From: Cephalotus follicularis
Taxonomy: Eukaryota > Streptophyta > Magnoliopsida > Oxalidales > Cephalotaceae
NCBI GenBank assembly: GCA_001972305.1
Contig: BDDD01005883.1
Span: 9,906-73,905, forward strand
DNA length: 64,000 bases
Direction of reading: 5' to 3'
Shown: in pieces, positions 1 to 10,781 of the stretch
Layout of the letters: every line of letters begins with the position of its first letter
Numbering within the stretch: position 1 is the first letter of the stretch
Made by a program: the position numbers and the translations under genes
The notes under the pieces: generated by a model
Seen by the model: the letters and a program-made list of their open reading frames with translations, nothing else
What the model was told of the DNA's origin: nothing
Database searches by the model: none

Positions 1-503
1 GACCTTTAACAAGGTCATGTTTCAAAGTATCTTCCGAACCTGTACACTCATACTCTTGTTAACGTTTTCCACATCCAACTATCTTCATTTAAGGAGACAA
101 GGCATTTTACATTTTGATTTTGAAGGTCATTTAAATTAATAACATAAACATTGCCTTCTCTTTGTCCAATAAACTTAGCAGACTCACATGTCCAAGCCTA
201 CAACGCCACATGAAGTATTTTCAAAAATAACTCTACAATTCTTGTCACATAATTGACTTATCTAAAGAGATTGCATTTGAGTCCTTTTACATGCAATACA
301 TTAGAAATAGAAATGTCTTTGTTACCTACGGAGCCGGTTCCAACGATTTGTCCTTTTGTATTGTCTACAACTCTACATGAAGTATCCTCCGTCTTTAGGT
401 TTCCAATTTATAAATAGGCGTTTATCACCCGTCATGTGTTTGGAACAACCGCTATCGAGGTACCAACGATTTTTCTTTGGTGACACCTACAAAACAAGAA
501 AAT
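1..503 (-). pseudogene. copia1 protease and integrase N-terminal remnant
   Basis: Reading the minus strand leftward from about 475, the sequence encodes WYLDSGCSKHMTGD, the copia aspartic protease signature with the D-S-G triad, followed by a GD-rich stretch and a decayed pre-integrase region ending in a DLVKG-like segment at the window edge. The frame is broken several times after the protease motif, including an in-frame stop shortly downstream. In an intact element this protease cleaves the Gag-Pol polyprotein inside the virus-like particle. Here it is a non-functional remnant. Confidence 0.75.
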
Positions 504-2176
504 TTATGTTGAAGCCTTTGGTACCCAAGTTGCTTTGGGTCCGGGGGGGTTAGTAACAAATGTTCCTTTAGGAACCCATATAGTTCTCAATTTCAACAAT
601 TTATTTTTCAATAATAAATTCCTTTTGTGCATATCGTTTTTCTTGCGATAGCAAGTGTGTGTAGTGTGGCCATGTCTATTGCAATAATTACAAGTCATGT
701 TTGATGAGATCTTTTGCTTATCCTTCTTTTCAAGATACTTTTGAAAATGTTTAACATTATTCATCTCATCATAACCTAGGCCAGCTTTGTTAAAAACACA
801 TCTTTGAAGACCTAAAAGTTTGTCAAGTTTTTCACTACTATTTGAAAATTTTGAAAAGGTCTTTTTAAGAGCATCAATTTCAACTTTTAAAATCTCATTT
901 TCCTTTTCTAAAGAAATGGTCTTGTCTTCTAAGGTCTTATTAGATGAACATTCTAATTCATTTTTTAGACTAGCATTTTCTTTATTAAGAGCTTTAACGG
1001 TCTTTTTAAGAGAAGAATTTTCAAAACTAAATTTCTCAAGAAGTTCAAGAAGTTCGCTTACCTCATTCTCATCTTCATCTTCATCTTCATCTTTATCACT
1101 ATCGTTGATAGCCATCAATGCTATTTGTGCTACTTCTTGGTCTTCTTCTTCTTCGGAACTTGATTCATCACTATCCGACCAAGTGGCAAGCATGGCTTTC
1201 TTCTTTTTGATAGTGTCCTTTGCTTTCTTCAATCTTGGACATTCACTCTTGTAATGTCCGGGTTTATTGCATTCGAAACAAACAATTTCTTCTTTCTTTG
1301 TTTCCGATTTTGATGGGAATGTCTTCTTGAACTAGAATTGTTTGTTCCCAAACTTTTTCTTTGCAAGGTACTTCTTGAATCTCCTTGTGATTAATGCCAT
1401 TTCATCGTCACTATCATCTTCACTTGAGTCCGTTGTAGAGGACTTGAATGCAATGACTTTCTTCTTCTTTTTATCTTGTTCTTCTTCATCCTCATCGGAT
1501 TTTGAAGATCATTTCATGCGTCATGAGACATCCAAGAAGTTCTTCAAGTGGCAAGGTGATGAGGTCTTTAGCATCCTCTATGGCCGTAACTTTAGGCATC
1601 CAACTTTTCGGTAGACACCTAAGTATCTTTCTTACCATTTCACTATTAGTGTAGCATTTATTCAGAGATTGTAAGGAATGAATAATGTTTGTGAATCTAA
1701 CAAACATACCGGAAATGTTTTCGTTGTCCTTCATAGAGAAAATTTAGTATTCTCTTACAAGCATATTTATTTTTGCATCCTTGACTTGGCTTGTAGCTTC
1801 ATAGGTAACCACTAATTATCCCACATATCTTTTGCAGGTTGCACATGATGATACTCTATTGAATTAATTTGAATTTAAAGCACATATAATTGACATGTTT
1901 AGCTTTGGCATTTAATTGTACCTTCTTTCGATCATCATCCGTGTATGAGCTTCTCGGTTTGAGGGTTTTGATACCTTCTTGCAAGATGATGTGAGGAAGT
2001 TCCGGGCAGTCAATAATGATGTCCAAAAGGTTGAAGTCAAGAGCTTGAATAAAGATTGTCATCTTTGCCTTCCAATGACTATAGTTGTTTCCATCGAAGA
2101 ATGGAGGCTTTGAGATTGACATGCTTTCCTTGTTTGACATATTCAATTCCATAAGGATCTTTGTAATCTCTAACAA
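504..2176 (-). pseudogene. copia1 gag (broken in three frames)
   Basis: Three minus-strand open segments make up a copia Gag. Segment 1856-2176 carries the N-terminal signature FDGNNYSHWKAKM. Segment 1492-1734 has the middle Gag domain (SLQSLNKCYTN.. and LRCLPKSW). Segment 504-1232, extended upstream to about 1290, has a first CCHC zinc knuckle (CFECNKPGHYKSEC), an acidic S/E/D-rich stretch, a long coiled coil and a second knuckle (CNYCNRHGHTTHTC). Gag packages genomic RNA and forms the particle; the knuckles bind nucleic acid. The three segments are in different frames, so the gene is broken. Two knuckles separated by a coiled coil fit SIRE-type elements. Confidence 0.8.
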
Positions 2177-2196
2177 TTAAGAAATAAGATTAACCT

Positions 2197-2207
2197 CTCT
2201 GATACCA
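2197..2207 (-). other. copia1 primer-binding site (initiator Met tRNA)
   Basis: On the minus strand the LTR end is followed after 2 bp by TGGTATCAGAG, complementary to the 3' end of plant initiator-Met tRNA. This is the usual primer for minus-strand DNA synthesis in copia elements and fixes the orientation and the LTR boundary. Confidence 0.85.
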
Positions 2208-2209
2208 AT

Positions 2210-3500
2210 TGAAATAAAACACTCTTGCAATATACAAGAGGGGGGGTGAATTGAATATTGAAGTAAATATGGAAATTTAAAAAACTTTAAATGTAAAGAG
2301 ACAAGGAAAGAAAAACTTCTCCGAAATTTAGAGTGGTTCGGCTAACTCTTGCCTACGTCCACTTTTCCCAAGGGAGCTCCTTGAGTTTCCACTATCTCGA
2401 TTTGATTAAGGCAGCAAATCGTTACACCTCACAAATTCGTGATTGACCTCAATCACAAGACTTTGACCTCAAAGCCTTAGAGGATTCTCCTCTTTTACAA
2501 GTAAAATGAAAGTGTTTACAAGAACCTCTTAAATAGGTTGATGTGAATAATGCAGCTCACAAAATGAAACACTCAGACAATCTCAAAGAATAAAGCTTAG
2601 TAGCTTTGTAGAACAATATAGAACACTTTGAGCTTTTTTTTTTTCACACAAGTATGCTTGAATTTTATCTCTCTTTTGATGTTGTGTAAATCTTTGTTGA
2701 ATTGATGTAGTTCAGTGTGTTTCCAGTATATTCTTCTGAGGTTTCATGCTTCCTTTTATAGGCAGAAAAGATTTGTAGCCATTGCATAATTTGTGGAAGC
2801 TTTTGATATAATAATGTGTAATTGCAATCTTTGAATTTTGTCTCTGCTGGTATAAAGACATCGACTTCTTTGTAAAAGGCGTCGATGTCTTTTCAGTTGA
2901 TAGCCGTTAGAAGTGCTTGAATTAGCCGTTCCAGGTTTCCCGGGTGTTGTTCACTTAAAAAGACGTCGACTTCTTTTTAAAGGCGTCGATGTCTTTTCTG
3001 GGAAATCTCCAGGATATGAATCTTTGAACATCACATCGACTTCTTCTCTTGGAGTCGATGCATTTTCTGGGAATTGCAGGTACCTCTGGAAAGGCATCGA
3101 TGTTTGTAGAAAGGCGTCGATGTCTTTTGAAATGTCGTCGATGTCTTTCATGTAGGGATCGATGTTTTTCAATTGCAATTCTATACAGTAGCTTCTGGCA
3201 TTAAAAGACGTCGATGTCTTTTGGAATGTCGTCGATGTCTTTAGATAAAAACGTCGATGTTATTTCTGGAAGGACGATGTTTTCATCAGAATTTGTACTT
3301 GCATTAAAGACGTCGATGTCTTTTGGAAGGGATCGACTTCTTTCGTACGGACGTCGATGTTATTCCTTGAAAGTCGATGTCTTCTTCTGCAGATGGTATA
3401 TTGCTTTGATTTTGAACTTGTAATTTCTTGCACATCAAGTAAACTAGTTAAATACAAATATGTTATCATCAAAATAAGGATTGAGACTAAATCGTCAACA
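2210..3500 (-). repeat. copia1 5' LTR, 1291 bp
   Basis: On the minus strand the LTR begins TGTTGACGATTTAGTC at 3500 and ends GTTTTATTTCA at 2210, giving TG...CA ends next to the PBS. Its two ends are shared with the short solo LTRs at 55533-55763 and 57906-58144. The middle is enlarged by a tandem array centred on GTCGA (2857-3390). Confidence 0.85.
2857..3390. repeat. GTCGAY repeat array inside the copia1 LTR
   Basis: At least 15 copies of a core such as GACGTCGATGTCTTT or ATCGACTTCTTT are spaced roughly 20-50 bp apart. Both orientations occur because the core GTCGAC/GTCGAT is near-palindromic. The array explains most of the extra length of this LTR over the 231-239 bp solo copies. Related motifs fill other LTRs in the window. 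Confidence 0.8.
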
Positions 3501-3510
3501 ATCATTATGA

Positions 3511-5810
3511 ATGTGTATCGATTATCGGCAGTTGAATAAGGTGACAGTCAAGAATAAGTATCCACTGTCGCACATCAATGATCTGTTTAACCAGCTGAAG
3601 GGATCTTCAGTGTTTTATAAATTGGATTTGAGATCAGGATATCATCATCTCAGAGTAAAGGCAGAGGACATTCCAAAAACTGCCTTTAGATCACGGTATG
3701 GACATTATGAATTTTTGGTAATGCCTTTCGGGGTGACCAATGCCCTTGCCGCATTTATGAGCTTGATGAACAGGATATTTAGTCCATATCTGGATCGGTT
3801 TATAGTAGTGTTTATTGATGACATCCTGATATATTCAAAGTCCATGGAGGAACATGGAGAACATATGCACTTGGCATTGCAAACTCTCAGAGACCACCAG
3901 TTGTATGCCAAATTTAGAAAGTGTGAATTCTGGTTATTTGAGGTAACATTCCTTGGTCATGTTATATCCAGTGCTGGATTGTCAGTAGATCCTACAAAGA
4001 TCAAAGAAGTAAAGGGCTGGAAGAGACCAACGAATGTGACGGAAGTCCGAAGCTTTCTTGGCTTGGCAGGATACTACCGACGGTTTGTAGAAGGATTCTC
4101 CAAGATCGCAACACCTCTGACACGATTGACGCAGAAGAATGTGGCATTTGTTTGGGATGATGCTTGTGAATGGAGCTTCCAAGAATTAAAGCATCGTCTG
4201 ACTACTGCGCCAGTCCTAGCCTTACCAAAAGGCAATGAAGGTTTTGTGGTATACAGTGACGCATCAGGCAGTGGCCTGGGATGTGTCCTTATGCAAAATG
4301 GAAGAGTGATCACATATGCCTCAAGGAAGTTAAAGCCCCATGAGGAGAACTACCCAACTCATGATCTTGAGTTAGCAGCGATAGTGTTCGCGCTACGTAA
4401 ATGGAGGCATTATTTATACGGTGCAAAATTCGAGGTGTACACCGATCACAAGAGCCTAAAGTATTTATTCTCACAGAAGGACCTGAATACGAGACAATGA
4501 AGATGGATGAAGTTGCTCAATGACTATAACTGTGAAATACAGTACCATCCAGGCAAGACTAATGTCGTTGCAGACGCTCTTAGTCATCGATTGGCTTACC
4601 TTACCATTGCTCATACTCAGACCCGTCCATGGTTAATGGACCAGATCCGTGAATCTCAGAGAAACGATGGAGATTTTCTTAAGATGGCTTTGAGCGAACA
4701 TGGAGGATTGAAGACGGATTTCTCTGTACAAGGTGATGGATTAATCCGATATAAGGGCAGAATATGCGTTCCTAATAATAAAGAACTGAAGGATGAACTG
4801 TTGTCACAAGCACATCGCTCCAGTTTCTCTGTACATCCGGGAAGTACCAAGATGTACCGAGATCTAAGGTTAAGCTATTGGTGGAACAACATGAAGAGAG
4901 AGATAGCCGAGTATGTTACTTCCTGTTTGACATGCTAACAGGTTAAAGCAGAGCACCAAAGATCGGCATGATTGTTGCAACCATTGCCTGTGGCACAGTG
5001 GAAATGGGAACACATAACGATGGATTTCGTGGTAGGACTGCCCGAAACAAGGAATGGCCGTGATGCTATATGGGTAATCGTCGATCGCTTTACTAAATCT
5101 ACACACTTTCTTGCGATCAAGATGGACTTTTCTCTCACACGTCTAGTAAATCTATATATTGCTGAAATTGTGAGGCTCCATGGAGTACCGATCAGTGTGA
5201 TGTTTGACAGAGACCCCCGTTTTACATCACGGTTTTGGAGAAAACTGCAAGAGGCTTTTGGTACTCAGCTGAATTTTAGCGCAGCTTTTCATCCCCAAAC
5301 TGATGGACAGTTTGAGCGGACCATTCAGACTCTGGAAGGCATGCTACGAGCATGTGTTTTGGATTGGGGAGGTAACTGGGAAGACAACCGTTGGTGGAGT
5401 TCTCGTACAACAACAGTTTTCACGCCAGTATTGGAATGGCACCGTTTGAGACTCTTTATGGTCGGAAATGCAGAACCCCAATCTGCTGGTTTGAAGTGGG
5501 TGAACAGAGTCTGGTGGGACCCAAGCTTGTGCAAGACACAATAGAGAAGGCAAAGGTTATTTGGGAAAGACTCCATACAGCACAAAGCAGACAAAAAAGC
5601 TATGCAGACCACTGCAGACGAGAGTTGGAGTTCGTTGTGGGCGATCATGTATTCCTTAAAGTCTCTCTGACTAAAGGAATTATGAGGTTCGGCAAGAAAG
5701 GGAAGTTAGTCCCTCGATTTATAGGACCTTTTGAGATCCTTGAGAGAGTAGGTACTATTGCTTATCGACTTGCCTTCCCACCCAGCCTGGCGGATGTGCA
5801 CAATGCGTTT
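3511..5810 (+). pseudogene. Tekay1 pol: RT, RNase H, integrase (decayed)
   Basis: The reading starts at the RT motif [12 protein letters not shown] follows with [12 protein letters not shown] and FIDDILIY (the YxDD box), then RNase H ([25 protein letters not shown]). Next come the integrase HHCC zinc-binding region (HRSSFSVHPGSTKMYRDL to SCLTC) and the catalytic core: MDFVVGLP (first D), FDRDPRF (second D) and TDGQFERT (E). A stop at 4498 (CGA to TGA), a stop at 4936 (CAA to TAA) and a frameshift near 5390 break it. The C-terminal GPFEILERVG segment follows. The reading is cut by Ath1 right after AAT GCG TTT at 5810. RT copies the element RNA, RNase H removes the template and integrase inserts the DNA; this copy could do none of these. 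Confidence 0.85.
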
Positions 5811-7421
5811 TGTTCACTTAAAAAGAATGATGTTTTAAAATTTATAGCCGCAAGTGCACGGATCATGCAGTAACGGGTCGAACGCAGGGAAATGTTAAAC
5901 TAGTTGTAATCTATCCAACCTAGGCGAAGTATGCTAAAACGAAGATTTAATTATCAAAAACTACTCCTAATTATGCAAAATAAATTAAATAATCAAAATA
6001 AGAAATGAAAGCGTTGATGATCAGGAATACTAAATTTAAAACACCAAGAAATAAAGTATGAAATTTTAAAACTAATCAAAACAATGAATAAAAGTGAAGA
6101 AAATATATAATTAAAAAGCAGTTTTTAGGGTATGGAAACTCACCATAGATTGCATTGAACAATTCCATTGAATTGAACGATCGTACCTTGATAACCAGTG
6201 GCAGCTAGGTCTATACGGAGTGTGACAGTGATGACAAGACGTATGAGTAGTCATGCTAGGTCGATACGAAGTACGGCAACGGCGGCAAGACGTATGAGTA
6301 GACATGCTAGGTCTATACGAAGTGTGTTCGTTCTGGCAAACCGTATGAGTAGACTCCATTGATTGAATTAAACACCATCTATTCAGCAACTTTCATATTC
6401 ACCGAAAAAGTGTTTGTGGATTTTAATCAGACAGATAAAGTGTGTTTGAAGGCAGAAAATTGAAGAACAAATAAAATATTCAAGGATTTTTATTGATGAA
6501 AACGAAACAATAACAATTTAGGCTTTGTTCTAATCCAAAAGCCCTAGGAAACTAGCTACAAAACATTAAGAAAACTAAACTACAAACTGACAAAGAATAG
6601 AAGAGAGAGGCGCTACTGTGTTTTCTGCCGCTTCCTCTGTCTACTACTTTATGATATATATATATATATATACATGTGTAACCAACTAGAAGACCTAAAA
6701 CAATTTATTAAAACGTGTGGCGGCTGATTTGTTCGTGACGCATGGTTTGCTTGTTTGCATGGGCTGGATGTTGAAGCTTTATGCGTATGACTGCTGGGCG
6801 TTCTGCGGATGAGGCTTGATGTGAATGGACTCATTGGTTTACATCGGCTGCTGATTTATGCATAAATGGCCATCTTATGCTGCTGGACGCTGGGCTTTGA
6901 ATTGCTTTGATGCGCTGAGATGCTGGCGTTTTGGAATGGTTGCATGGGCTTCATGGTTATTGCATGTGGATGGATGATGATGCATGGACCGTGGCACATA
7001 CTGGTTGAATGTTGGCGTGAAAGAATTGAATTATGCATGGTGGATGTCATCATGATGTCAGCAATGGGCTTTAATGATTCAACATTTATTTTCTTATGAT
7101 ATCTCTTCATTGGAGATTCAGAATAAACTGGCCCAAGAATTAAAAGTGCTCCAAATAATTCGACGAACAAAATGAGTCCAATATTCAATATCTTTTAAGG
7201 CTTAAATTTTGACTTCTCTCGCTTAAGTGGATGTACTTTTGAACCGATCTTTGACTTCAAACCACTTTAACTCGAAAAGTAGCGTTTTAACTTCATTTTC
7301 TCTTATTCCGCAATAATAGACATAGTGCTTGAAAATCAAATAAATACAATCACAGTAGTCTATTCTAATCATAAAAATATAACAAATATATCATTAAAAA
7401 TAACACATTTTATGCTAAGCA
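5811..7421 (-). repeat. Ath1 left (3') LTR, 1611 bp
   Basis: On the plus strand it runs from TGTTCACTTAAAAAG to TATGCTAAGCA; beyond it the minus-strand polypurine tract reads GCATGGGGGTATT. It matches the split right LTR (24085-24919 and 28166-28422) and, over its last ~300 bp, the Ath3 LTR. It includes three 51-bp repeats (6204-6356) and a TA microsatellite (about 6653-6672). Confidence 0.85.
6204..6356. repeat. Three 51-bp tandem repeats in the Ath1 LTR
   Basis: The units start with CTAGGTCTATACG at about 6205, 6256 and 6307, and each contains AAGACGTATGAGTAG or a close variant. The same three units recur in the right LTR at about 24478-24630, so they predate insertion of the element. Confidence 0.8.
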
Positions 7422-9853
7422 AATACCCCCATGCTTACACTTTGCTTGTCCTCAAGCAAACCAAATGGGATGCTAAAACAAAACATAAAAGCAAAAACAT
7501 AAACATAAAACATAAACAAAAACCTAACTCACTTTCGTAGGAGTCACGATTGTATTTAGCATATGCAATAAGTCTTTAAACCCCTAGGTGCCCCTAGTGG
7601 ACGAGTGTTGTCTCGTGAGTGTTTTCCAAGCGAATAAACACACAAAATTCAGTTCATCAAAACATTGACAATAGGTAAAATATATCTATACTCAAAAATT
7701 CATAGAACACCCCCATACTTGAATTTTATTATCTCGTTCCAAGTTCTAGAATCAAAACACATCTCAATTAAGGAACTTTTAGCAAATTATTTTATTATTC
7801 CACCATTAATATATTTCTTCATTTTTGCTTTCTTTTCATTGAACATGTTCTTCCACTCTTTTCCATTTGAAATGTCATGGATGGAGCAAACACCAGACAC
7901 TTAAAAGTACTAAGTAGCTTCAGATTTTTACCAACTTTAAATTCGTGCAATGTCTTAGCCTCTTAAGCTTTCTATAAGATCCATGTAGCGAGCTTTCGAC
8001 CAATTACTCTCAAACCAGTTGGCTTTAAGGAACTAGGTGTAGAACACCCATAAGGTTTAATGACTCGAATCAAATAAGCTACAGACTAAGACTGAATTCA
8101 AAGAGGTAAATTATAATTTTTTTCAATGTCTTAGCCTCATAAGCTTTCTATAAGATCCATGTAGCGAGCTTTCGACCAGTTACTCTCAAACCAGTTGGCT
8201 TTGAGGAACTAGGTGTAGAATACTCCTAAGGTTTGATTACTCGAATCAAATAGCCTACAGACTAAAACTGAATAAGTTTTTTTTTTATTGTTGTTGTATA
8301 TATATATATAAAAACATATATGCAAGAACATCAATTCCTTGTCCTCCTCCTCCATAAAATCTTATGAAACTTTGAAAACACGCAAGATCGGTCTTTTTAT
8401 TCATTTATCATTTTAATTTTCGCACAAGACTCCTACCTTGAGATGCATTCCTTTTCTTTTCCTTAAAAACAAAATTTTTATTATCTCCTATGAGGTTTTT
8501 CTATTGTTTCTAAGCATATAAACACTTATTCCTACTTACAAAATTAAAATGAACATTGGTCTAAACCCTATTTGTTTAGCATAAAAATGTGTTATTTTTA
8601 ATGATATTTTTTATGTTTGAAATAGACTACTGTGTTTGTGTTTATTTGATTTTTAGGAATTATGCTTATTATTGTGGAATAAGAGAAAATGGAGGTAAAA
8701 CGCTATTTTTCGAGTTAAAGTGGTTTGAAGTCAAAGATCGGTTAAAAAGTGCACCCACTTAAGCGAGAGAAGTCAAAATTTAAGACTCAAAAGATATTGA
8801 ATATTGAGCTTATTTTGTTCATAAAATTATTTGGAACACTTTTAGTTCTTGGACCAATTCATTCTGAAGCTCCGATGAAGAGATATTGCAAGAAAACCAA
8901 CATTGAATCATTTGAAGCGTTGACATCACCACGACATCACTCTCCATATTTGCAATTCTTTCACGTCGCATGAAGTCTTCAACGCCAGCATCTCCATGAA
9001 CATCAAGTCCAGCATCTCATCCATGTATGCAACAAGCCGTTAAACTTCTAGGTGGCCCTAGTGGACGAGTTTTGTCTCGTGAGTGTTTTCCAAGCGAATA
9101 AACACACAAAATTCAGTTTATCAAAACTTTGAAAACAGGTAAAATGTATCTATACTCAAAAATTCATAGAACACCCCCATACTTGAATTTTATTATCTCG
9201 TTCCAAGTTCTAGAATCAAAACACATCTCAATTAAGGAACTACATGTAGCGAGCTTTCGACCAGTTACTCTCAAACCAGTTGGCTTTAAGGAACTAGGTG
9301 TAGAACACCCCTAAGGTTTAATTACTCGAATCAAATAGGCTACAGACTAAGACTGAATAAGTTTTTTTTATTTTTGTTATATATATATATGCAAGAACAT
9401 CAATTCCTTGTCGTCCTCCTCCATAAAATCTTATGAAACTTTGAAAATACACAAAATCGGTCTTTTTGTTCATTTATCATTTTAATTTTCGCACAAGACT
9501 CCTACCTTGAGATGCGTTCCTTTTCTTTTCCTTAAAAATGAAAATTTTATTATCTCCAATGGGGTTTTTCTATTGTTTCTAAGTATATCAACACTTATTC
9601 CTACTTTCAAAATTAAAATGAACATTGGTCTAAACCCCCACATACTTAAATCTTGCATTGTCCTCAATACAATAGAAACAAACTAAAGAAACAACAATGC
9701 ATGATCACAAAAATATAAGAAACAATGCAATAAAATAAAGAACAAAGGGGTAGGGTTTACCGAATATGATCATGGAGGCTCAAAATAACGAGGCTCGTGA
9801 AAGTCCATAGCCTCTTCCACCAATGCAGCTTGAAATTTTAAAAACGTTATTGT
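7422..9853. other. Ath1 3' non-coding region with duplications and an inverted LTR fragment
   Basis: No coding sequence is recognisable. The region contains a tandem duplication of about 178 bp (copies begin near 7951 and 8129, with TAGCGAGCTTTCGACC in each). It also holds a larger duplicated block: about 7571-8567 is repeated, with a deletion, at 9036-9640. Between the two large copies lies an LTR fragment in opposite orientation (8573-9030). Next to the LTR the stretch CATGCTTACACTTTGCTTG belongs to the conserved Athila 3' end. TA microsatellites occur near 8298 and 9378. Confidence 0.65.
8573..9030 (+). repeat. Inverted partial Ath-type LTR fragment
   Basis: The sequence starts TGTTTAGCATAAAAATGTG, which is the reverse complement of the end of the neighbouring Ath LTR, and continues as an LTR in plus orientation (CTACTGTGTTTGTGTTTATT, CGCTATTTTTCGAGTTAAAG) before being cut near 9030. 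It lies inverted relative to the LTR at 5811-7421 and separates two copies of a duplicated 3' block. Confidence 0.7.
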
Positions 9854-10765
9854 TCATTGCCCGTTCTCCTTCAATGCGCCTCCAATACCTGTCTTAAAAA
9901 ACTTAAAAATACCAGGTGAAATCATAGCTTTATCAATATAAACAGTTTCCCATCGGGATAGCCACCAATAAAAACCATCAAAATTAATTTTCGAAACATA
10001 AGGTGAGAAAACAATTTTTGCAATATTAGAATTATCCCACCATGATGTTCACCAATAAAAATCATGAATACCTGCCTGAAAAAACTTAAACACACACTCT
10101 AAGAAAACAATTTTATCAATATAAGCATCGTCCCAATAATATTGCCACCAATAAAATTCACCAAGAGAACCATAATAGTTAGAAACATTTTTAACAATAG
10201 AATAATCGTCCCAATAGGATTTCCACCAGTAATAACCATCAAGAGAACAAGAATAGTCATGACCAACCAACCGATCAAACATTTGCTCCTTACGAGTGCA
10301 CACCATCCATCCAATCTTGTATTTAGTGAGGAAAGAGTCATTTTTGAGAATTGTTGGAGGGTGAGATGGCGTGCTAAGCTTGTGCGTGAAATGGGACAAA
10401 TCGTCCCATTGACTATCTGAAGTAGAATCAACGTTCCCATCGTTCAACCAACTCAGAAATTCCTTTTGTGTTACCTCTAATTCCTCAAATTCTTGCAAAC
10501 ATTCCATGAAGCTGTTCTCAAAATCTATGTCAAAGTACGTTTGGTAAGGCGTGGCGATTTTGTGAATGTAATGGGAGAGGTGATCCCATTCACTATTCGA
10601 ATTTGGCTCATTGAGCTTATTTTCCAACCACATTAGCGCTTTCTCATTTTCTAGCCACGTCAATCTATCCTTTTGGGTAGCTTCCTCTACCTCGAATTCT
10701 CTCCCACACTTAATGAGGTCGTGATCAAAATACGTGTCAAAACTGTCAGAAATCGAACGTATCAC
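9854..10765 (-). pseudogene. Ath1 C-terminal region: duplicated acidic module and FYWW repeats
   Basis: The minus-strand frame 10765-10052 stays in frame to 9854 after one stop at 10049-10051, where a Trp codon became TGA. The first half has a duplicated module of about 75-80 residues: an FD..F....C.EFE..E.TQK..L.WL segment followed by S.WD.LSH..HK..TP. The second half has four units of about 28-36 residues, each beginning FYWW or YYWW and continuing ..YWDD..I.K.V (YYWWKSYWDD, FYWWQYYWDD, FYW-stop-TSWWDN, FYWWLSRWET). I know no family for these. They occupy the place where RT would follow protease. Ath2 carries the same module and the first FYWW, so the region belongs to the element lineage. 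Confidence 0.7.
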
Positions 10766-10781
10766 ATAGACTTCATCGAAG

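Larger units (their letters stand above)
1..3500 (-). mobile_element. copia1: partial Ty1/copia retrotransposon, SIRE/Maximus-like
   Basis: A minus-strand copia element whose gag, PBS and 5' LTR are in the window; integrase, RT and the other LTR lie beyond the left edge. Reading right to left the order is LTR (3500-2210), initiator-Met PBS (2207-2197), gag (2176-504) and protease plus the start of integrase (503-1). It is inserted in Tekay1: the Tekay RT resumes directly at 3501. The expected target duplication is atcat at 3501-3505, but its partner is off the window. All coding parts carry stops or frameshifts, so the copy is dead. The assignment to the SIRE/Maximus clade is tentative. Confidence 0.85.

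Noticed and set aside
820-1254. Serine/leucine-rich plus-strand ORF of 144 codons
   Set aside because: It is the complement of the acidic coiled-coil part of copia1 gag; the minus strand carries zinc knuckles and matches Gag.
10099-10440. Leu/Ile-rich 113-codon ORF resembling a membrane protein
   Set aside because: It is an alternative frame of the FYWW repeat region; the hydrophobic look is a frame-shifted shadow.
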